A stretch of DNA of 64,000 nucleotides from Triangularia verruculosa (Eukaryota; Ascomycota; Sordariomycetes; Sordariales; Podosporaceae). A program made the position numbers and the translations under genes. Of the stretch, positions 58,136 through 64,000 are shown in pieces. Each line of letters opens with the position of its first letter. Position 1 is the first letter of the stretch. The stretch is taken from assembly GCA_033296885.1 (NCBI GenBank), contig MU863918.1:62001-126000 (forward strand), in the 5' to 3' direction. The notes beneath the pieces were generated by a model that saw only the letters and a program-made list of their open reading frames with translations, was not told the DNA's origin and did no database searches.

Positions 58136-58768
58136 TCACGCCGAGATAGTAGCCTTATCACCCTCCCTGACCGCCTTGACAATATCCTCCCACCCCGTCT
58201 CCCCAACTTTCGCCCCCCCAAACCGGATAATATTCTCCTTATACGGATGGGCATCCCCCTCAAAAGCCTTCAACCTCGCCAGCCTCCTGTCTCTCAACCT
58301 GTTCTTTGGCAGCATACCGCTAACCGCTTTCCTCAGCACCTCAGCACCGCCGAACTTGTCCATCAGCACATCCATTGTGATCGTCCTCAGCGAACCGGGC
58401 CTTGTGTTGTGGCGGTAGTATGTCTTTCTCCACTTCTTGTGACCGGTGGTGTAGAGAGCCGCGCAGTTGGTGATAACGACGTAGTCGCCGCAGTCGGTGG
58501 AGGGGTCCCAGATGGGTTTGTGCTTGCCCATGAGGATCATGGCAATTCGGGAGGCAAGACGGCCGAGGGAAGGAGGGGTGACGGCTTCGGGAGGAGACTT
58601 GACGGTTGAGAGGGTTGGGTGGGGGGCGGAGGCGGAGATGTGGTGCCATACTCTTGAGTAGGCTAGGCGGGTCTTATAAGGGGGGGGGGAGGCGGTGTTA
58701 GTATGAAGCTCAGTACTAAGTGAAATGGGGAGGGGGGGGCAGCATACAGAGCCTATAGTTTGAGACAT
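58136..58768 (-). CDS. mrpl23: Mitochondrial ribosomal protein uL13m (Mrpl23)
   Basis: Two exons: a 21 nt first exon, 58768-58748 (MSQTIGS), and 58672-58136. The 75 nt intron has donor GTATGC, branch TACTAAC and acceptor ATAAG, phase 0. The product is 185 aa. uL13m is a structural protein of the mitochondrial large subunit. The L13 fold is clear: RLAYSRVWHHISA, LGRLASRIAMILMGKHKPIWDPSTDCGDYVVITNC, KKWRKTYYRHNTRPGSLRTI, and AVSGMLPKNRLRDRRLARLKAFEG. A Pro/Ser-rich insert (about residues 22-40) interrupts the start of the domain before LGRLAS; this could be a retained sequence or a real extension. The C-terminal tail exceeds the bacterial L13 length, as in other fungal versions. The tiny first exon is chosen because the conserved N-terminus needs it. 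Confidence 0.92.
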   Translation of the reverse strand: MSQTIGSVCCPPLPISLSTELHTNTASPPPYKTRLAYSRVWHHISASAPHPTLSTVKSPPEAVTPPSLGRLASRIAMILMGKHKPIWDPSTDCGDYVVITNCAALYTTGHKKWRKTYYRHNTRPGSLRTITMDVLMDKFGGAEVLRKAVSGMLPKNRLRDRRLARLKAFEGDAHPYKENIIRFGGAKVGETGWEDIVKAVREGDKATISA

Positions 58769-59410
58769 TGTGACGGTTGTGTGGTGTTGTTCGAAGGTGA
58801 AGCAATCAAGCCTCTGGGAACGAGTCCCTCATGAACTGTCGCACCAAGAAACAGGGGCGACTGTATGGTCTCAATTGAACCTCCTTCCGCAAGGGGTATC
58901 AAAGCAGTCGGAAGAAATTCGCGGGAGGGGTTGTCAACTGAGCTGGGCGTCGTAGGTTGAAATCGCGGTTGTCGGCAGGGTCCGGTCAATTGGACCCAAA
59001 AAATTGTCCAGCTTCCTCACCGTCGGTGAACGGCGACCCTTACCGAGGACATGGAATTATTGATGCACGGGCCACAACGGTTAAGAAAAGCGAAAGGTGG
59101 AGCCCCCAGAAAAAACCGGAACCCATGCCCCGCGGTTGGTGAGCTTGAAACTGCCCCGCGATCGATGAGCTGATGGAGAGCGGCGAAGACATAGCGGAAT
59201 TATTATTTAAACAAGAGTTTGGATTTCAAAGCAGGTCCCAGAAAGAACACTTACATTAGATCCATTTGACCGTAACTTCTCCACATCCACATTTTCATAT
59301 TCACCATTGAGCAGCCCTGTTTCTGAGACTGTCATCGCTTATCTCTCACATCTTGCTCATCGAGTCCTCTCATCTGTCTAGATCAAGCTTGTTAGTTGGT
59401 TGGCTAGTTG
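58769..59410. other. Divergent promoter region of uL13m and the copper chaperone
   Basis: 0.64 kb with no gene, containing both promoters. C and T-rich leader sequence precedes the ATG at 59411. Confidence 0.55.
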
Positions 59411-60691
59411 ATGCCTCCTATTCCCAAATTCGCCTTCACCAAACCAGTCGTATACGGTCTCACAGGCATCGCTCTTATAGCATCTGCAGGTGCATACACT
59501 GATCGGCAGCAACCATTTTATTTCCAGCAGCAGAAGCGATTCCAGTCGCCAGTCCTGCCTGAAAGGAAGACGTATAATTCAGAAATAGTCTCGGCGACAG
59601 TAGCATCTTCAAAAATGGCCGTTACAACCCCTTTTCAGGTATGTTCTCCTGTCGCTACCTCGCACGGTCCTACTCATGCACATGACCGCTTGGTCAAAAC
59701 TTACCATGTCCTCATTACCGGGCCAGATTAGGTTATGTTTCTGAGTATGGGGCAAGAGGCTGATCAGATTTACATGCATGTAGACACTCTTTGCTGTGCC
59801 TATGCACTGTGAAAGTTGTGCCAATGATATTTCTCAAGCCTTACACAAGGTTCCCGGCATCACAAAGGTTGAGCCCAATGTCAAGGAGCAGCTAGTCACA
59901 ATTGAAGGAACAGGTAAGTTGTAGTATCAGACGGCCGAATATCCAAGGAAGAAAGCTTACACAAGCTTCGTCTTAATAGCACCACCATCAGCCATCGTCG
60001 ATGCCATCCAATCCACTGGACGGGATGCCATCCTTCGTGGATCAGGAGGTTCAAACAGTGGGTTTCTTATTCATATCTTACCATCAGTGCTTCAGTCTGC
60101 TCACCCTCTCCAGATGCGGCAGTAAGCATCCTCGAAACCTACTACCACCGCTCCGTCCAAGAAGCCGCCGCCTCCGCCGCCGCGAGCAAACCCGCCGGCA
60201 GCTGGATCAATGAAAGGCTCGTACGCGGCCTTGCCAGGATGGTCCAAGTCAGTCCCACAGAAACAGTTGTCGATCTGACCATCCGTGGCCTCTCGCCGGG
60301 CAAATATCGCGCTACCATCCGCGCCTATGGAAACCTTCAGGATGGAGTAACCTCTGCCGGGCCCGTTTGGAGCGGAACCACTACTGCTGACAAGGAAACA
60401 AAATCCACCCCTCGCGGAGTCCTGGGGACGGTCGAGATAGGACCAGACGGACGGGGAACCGTCTTCCTTAACCATCCCTTCCAGGTGTGGGAGGTCATCG
60501 GCCATGCTCTGGCCGTCTCGCCCAATGACGAAAGCGACGAGGGGAACCCCCTGAAGAATGATGAGAACACTGTGGTTGGGATTATCGCCAGGAGCGCGGG
60601 GGTTTGGGATAATGACAAGACTGTTTGCTCCTGCACGGGAAAGACACTTTGGGAGGAAAGGAAGGATGAGGTGTCCAAGGGGATGCTATGA
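59411..60691 (+). CDS. ccs1: Copper chaperone for Cu/Zn superoxide dismutase
   Basis: Four exons: 59411-59638, 59784-59913, 59980-60057 and 60114-60691. The product is 337 aa from the first ATG or 269 aa from an internal ATG at 59615. Ccs1 loads copper into Sod1 and oxidises its disulphide, in the cytosol and mitochondrial intermembrane space. Domain I, an Atx1-like fold, has FAVPMHCESCAN (MxCxxC ligand pair). Domain II resembles Sod1 (IRGLSPGKYRATIRAYGNL; FLNHPFQVWEVIGHALAVS) but lacks the full set of catalytic His. Domain III carries the CxC motif (VCSCTGKTLWEER). Introns are 145, 66 and 56 nt with good sites. Known Ccs1 proteins begin just before the Atx1 domain, matching the internal ATG (MAVTTPFQT). 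The first ATG adds 68 residues with a hydrophobic stretch (about residues 13-29), which could send a form to mitochondria; alternatively translation starts only at 59615. Confidence 0.93.
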
Positions 60692-63600
60692 TAGGGGGGA
60701 AACCTTGGAATAGGGGATGGATCAGGAGGGCAAATTCGTTTCGAAAGGAAAAGTGTGATTCTCCTGCCAAGAGATGCGTATCTTGATGTACAGTACAACA
60801 AATAAGCTTACTTTAAGCAAGATGGGACCGGGACTCCTTACCATGACGGAGTGACCGAGGCATGGTTAATCGCGGAGTTTGTATGGGTTTCGATTTTGAC
60901 AGGTCAAGGTTGACTAGCTGGTGTGGTGAGACTTGAGGTGGCCGCCACAGGGAGGCGACCTGTTTCATGAAACACGCAAAATCCCCATGGTGATACAATG
61001 GGATTGTGTCGATTTTCCGATGTGTGCGCTTACCCTCCGGATTCTGACAGAAAATCATGGAAGGGCTGATCGTCTCCTTTCCCCCTTCTGGCATCCTGCC
61101 TGTGCTGAGAAAACCGCAGAATTTGGGTGTGAGAGTGGTGGGAGGATCGTAGGTAGGATGTTCGGACTCTCTTAACGTAGATCATGCACGAGAGGAAACA
61201 CACACCTGCTGGGTCGCCAGGATTGGTCCCAAAAGCCAGGCCCCCACGCCCACCGGAAGCCGGAAGAGAGGGTGTCGAGAAACATGAGACGAAGAAGGGG
61301 GAGATAAAATGGGGCCAGAAAACCGAGAAAGAATCCTTGTGCACAGCGAGTGACAAACAGCTCTTCACTGCGGTAGGCTTGTTCTGTGATAAAGGGGGTT
61401 TCAACAGATGCCTGGATTTGGTGTATGTACTCTGTAAACCGCAGCATTATAGTTGCAGGAGAAGTGCATCTTGAGTGTACCCATGATAGCACCACCTCGT
61501 CAGGTAGTGATCCGCAAAGTTGATTGCCCGGGCCTCGAGCATTAGCCGGTCAAATACCACAGCAGGCGGCAGTCCGTGTTCAGCCGCGGCACCTGCATTT
61601 GGAGATCGGTGTCCGTGGATAGCTGTTGGACAACCTCTTGAGAATATTGTACGGTATGTGACCTACAACCCTAGTATCTTGAGAGAATTCATCAGAGATC
61701 GATCCGCGTAACTCTATCTTGGTTTCGGAGCTTCGTCCGGAGTTGCTGCTGCCAAAAATAGCTTTGTAGTCATTTTCACTGTGTGGTATTGGGTGAGAAA
61801 GAAAGGCAGTCTTTTGGGTTGCGTCCAAGCATCAGATGTGAAGTTGAACTGCCGGGAGCCTGAAGTCGAAGCGAGTTTCGCCTGTTCCCAGCATGTTCAG
61901 TGCCATCCTAGATAGGGAGCTCTAGTTTGTGCTCGGGCCCATTCCCGATCGGCGCACAAAGACGGGAGCGGCCGAGAACTTTGGACTGTAAAAATTGTTA
62001 GTGACGATTTTCAGAGATGACAGCCCCCCAGATCTTCAACGCTGCCCTCCATCACGAGCGAGTACGAAGTACAGCACCACATCATGTACTGGAGAAAGGA
62101 GGCGCGCAGGTTACACAGACTTGTCACAAGCATCAACCACATGCTTCCGGCCCTTCTTTTTCGCGATCTTTTATTTGAAATCATCTCTAGGTTGCATCTG
62201 ACACCTGGATCCTGCTCCACTGCCGGCCTCCTGTTCCTTTTTCGGCCTTCGTGTCTCCCTCTCCTACCCAACCGCAGTGTGAGTGGCCACTGGTTTTCTC
62301 CGTTACCTCCACATGGCGTAGTAACCGAGTGCTTGGTACGGATTCGTTAGCGTTCTGTTCCCAGCTCAACTCCAGAGCCTCTTCTCGAGCTTCGATTCGC
62401 ACGCAGCAAACAAGATGAGATGACCCTCCCGCGCCGAGCCGTGAACGACACCATAAATAAACTCGTGCTGGCACCAGTGGAAGGCCGTCTTTCCATTGTG
62501 TGCGTCACCGTCACTATCACAGAACTGACTTGTGCATTGGTCAGAAGCATGTGGTCACAACTTCTGCCCCTCAAGCAGACTTGTGCAGATTCTTGGTATC
62601 AGGAATAGAATATCGACTGACAGCAGCTCGATGTTGGCCGTGTGATGGCACCACCAGCTGACAGGAAGATGGAAGAGGTCAGTTTAGGTGGATTTCAGAG
62701 CGCTTATTGTACCAAGATACCCAACTGTCAGAGCAAACGCGCCTTCTCGAAGAGCCGGCAACAGCTTGATTGGACACATCATAATGTATCGGGCTCTACG
62801 GTCATAGGGCAGGCTTTGGATCGGTAAGTTGGACATTCAGATCCTATTCTGTAATCTGCAGAGGATTCCCAGCCAGCCATGATCTGGGTGACGGGTTGGA
62901 GTGTCGCACAGTGGTCTTTGGCTTTCGAGATTCAAGATGAGGTTGAGAGGTGTGGGGGGCCGTGTGTGGAGTGTCGAGGTCGAATTAACCGCCCTGCAAC
63001 GCAGGGGTTGCGCTGGTGTGGGGCTGGCCCAATCAACCGCCGTCCAGGGCGCTCTGGAACACTTGGTGCATGAGGGACGCCAGCCTGTGATTCGCAGGGG
63101 TGCTCTGGACTCTGTGACAGACAATGGCATTGCATTGACCCCTAGGAGTCTCACAGACACAGTCAACCGCTCGGCCAAGACTCTCGACGACTGGTTCACG
63201 AGCTTTTTACTCATGCACAATTTCAAGAGGCCATCATTGCATTCTGCCACACGGGAAAGCTCCCATTTGCCGGCCATCTTCCGCAGAGGTGGCTCAATCT
63301 CGCAAACGGTCGCCAAAAGGACACACCTGGCATGGCATCGGATGGCTGCGCTATCGTTGTGCTGCTTGATGTCCCAGCCATCAACCGTTTCTGGCTGGCC
63401 ATCTTTCATCCCATGAGGCATTCTGAGGCCAGTGTCTGCCTGCCATGTCCGATACTGATACTGGATGACAGTCGGTGACAGCAACCCGCGGGCCGGATGG
63501 CAGGTGTTGTCCGCGAGCTGAAGAAGCGGCCCAGGCACAGCAACCCTGATGCATGGCTGCAAATGGCGCCGCCGCCAGTGACGTTCCGCACCCTGTCGAT

Positions 63601-64000
63601 CCGGTGAGCCTCGACAGGGTACCGTTCGATCCCTGGCACCATGTTCTGCACCCTCTGCTCGGAGCCTCTCAATGACAGCCGGACGCTTGCGGAGATGGTT
63701 CGACGACACCGAAGAAAACATTCGATTCACCATCTCACCCACACAGATTGGTAAACTCGTGTTTCTTCCTTCCACCACTGGTCCTTCTCCAGGCCTTTCC
63801 ACCGGACGAGGAGAAGCCCTCAGGATTTACACAACAGACGGGACGTAGAATCCGCCCTCTATTCCGTGTACCAAAAGAATTGAGCAATCCCAAACAAGAC
63901 ATTTCCCCTGCCCCTATTCCTTTTCTTCTCTCGACCAGTCTCAGATGTTTCTTCTTGCGTGCCCCTTGGCCAGTGCCCCCTGAAAATACCTTAACAGCTC
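60692..64000. other. Right-edge region with no supportable gene
   Basis: Contains the ccs1 3' UTR and then scattered frames. The longest is a minus-strand frame covering 62837-63802, with the first ATG at 63733 (298 codons). It is rich in Arg, Pro, Cys and Ser and has no domain I recognise. It overlaps a plus-strand frame at 62901-63416. A gene may lie off the right edge. Confidence 0.45.

Noticed and set aside
63615..63641. T-arm-like sequence (CGTTCGATCCCTGG then CACCA)
   Set aside because: The loop is the wrong size, there is no A box or acceptor stem upstream, and nuclear fungal tRNA genes do not encode CCA.
62837..63802. 321-codon minus-strand frame near the right edge
   Set aside because: Begins with GTG (first ATG at 63733), composition is Arg/Pro/Cys-rich with no domain, and it overlaps a plus-strand frame. 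Noted only inside the region entry.

Overview
The window looks like chromosomal DNA of a filamentous ascomycete, most likely class Sordariomycetes. The evidence is intron-containing protein genes with short introns (mostly 49-120 nt), consensus GTRWGT donors, CTAAC/CTRAC branch sites and AG acceptors, long GC-balanced intergenic stretches, and Pezizomycotina-type genes such as a Con7-type zinc-finger regulator. I cannot name the genus. I support 14 protein genes and one inverted-repeat mobile-element derivative. I found no rRNA, tRNA or CRISPR array.

Left part (1-24.7 kb): the first 4 kb show no convincing gene. A Myb/SANT DNA-binding protein follows (to 5097), then a 5.6 kb gap and the Rad26/CSB repair ATPase (10698-14258). 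Next come a hemerythrin-fold (HHE) protein, a PMP22/Mpv17-family membrane protein on the minus strand, an uncharacterised Cys-cluster protein (19369-20880), the ESCRT-II subunit Snf8/Vps22 and the U5 snRNP factor Aar2. Between the PMP22-family gene and the uncharacterised gene lies a 425 bp hairpin element (18003-18427): 181 bp arms with two mismatches, a 63 bp loop, and AGAAG repeated at both edges. Its loop and inner arm read as the decayed C-terminal end of what looks like a Tc1/mariner-type transposase.

Middle (24.7-44.2 kb): this part is gene-poor. The only confident gene is a four-exon Con7-type C2H2 transcription factor (29062-30793, minus), flanked by about 4.3 kb downstream and 13.5 kb upstream with no recognisable protein gene.

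Right part (44.2-64 kb): a compact run of housekeeping genes. It has the DEAD-box helicase Dbp2, with one 491 nt intron placed between helicase motifs V and VI; a bifunctional HMP(-P) kinase/TenA thiamine gene in eight exons; the TORC2 subunit Rictor/Tsc11; uricase; mitochondrial ribosomal protein uL13m; and the copper chaperone for superoxide dismutase. Rictor and uricase are divergent across 1.56 kb that holds a tight cluster of GATA sites, which suits nitrogen-regulated purine breakdown. The last 3.3 kb hold no gene I can support.

The genes do not form a pathway cluster; they are a normal mixture of repair, RNA processing, trafficking, signalling and metabolism. The observations most worth a second look are the hairpin element, the position and size of the Dbp2 intron, a uricase that ends without a peroxisomal targeting tripeptide, two possible start codons in the copper chaperone, and the large empty region upstream of con7. 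I did not find a clear undescribed multi-gene system.
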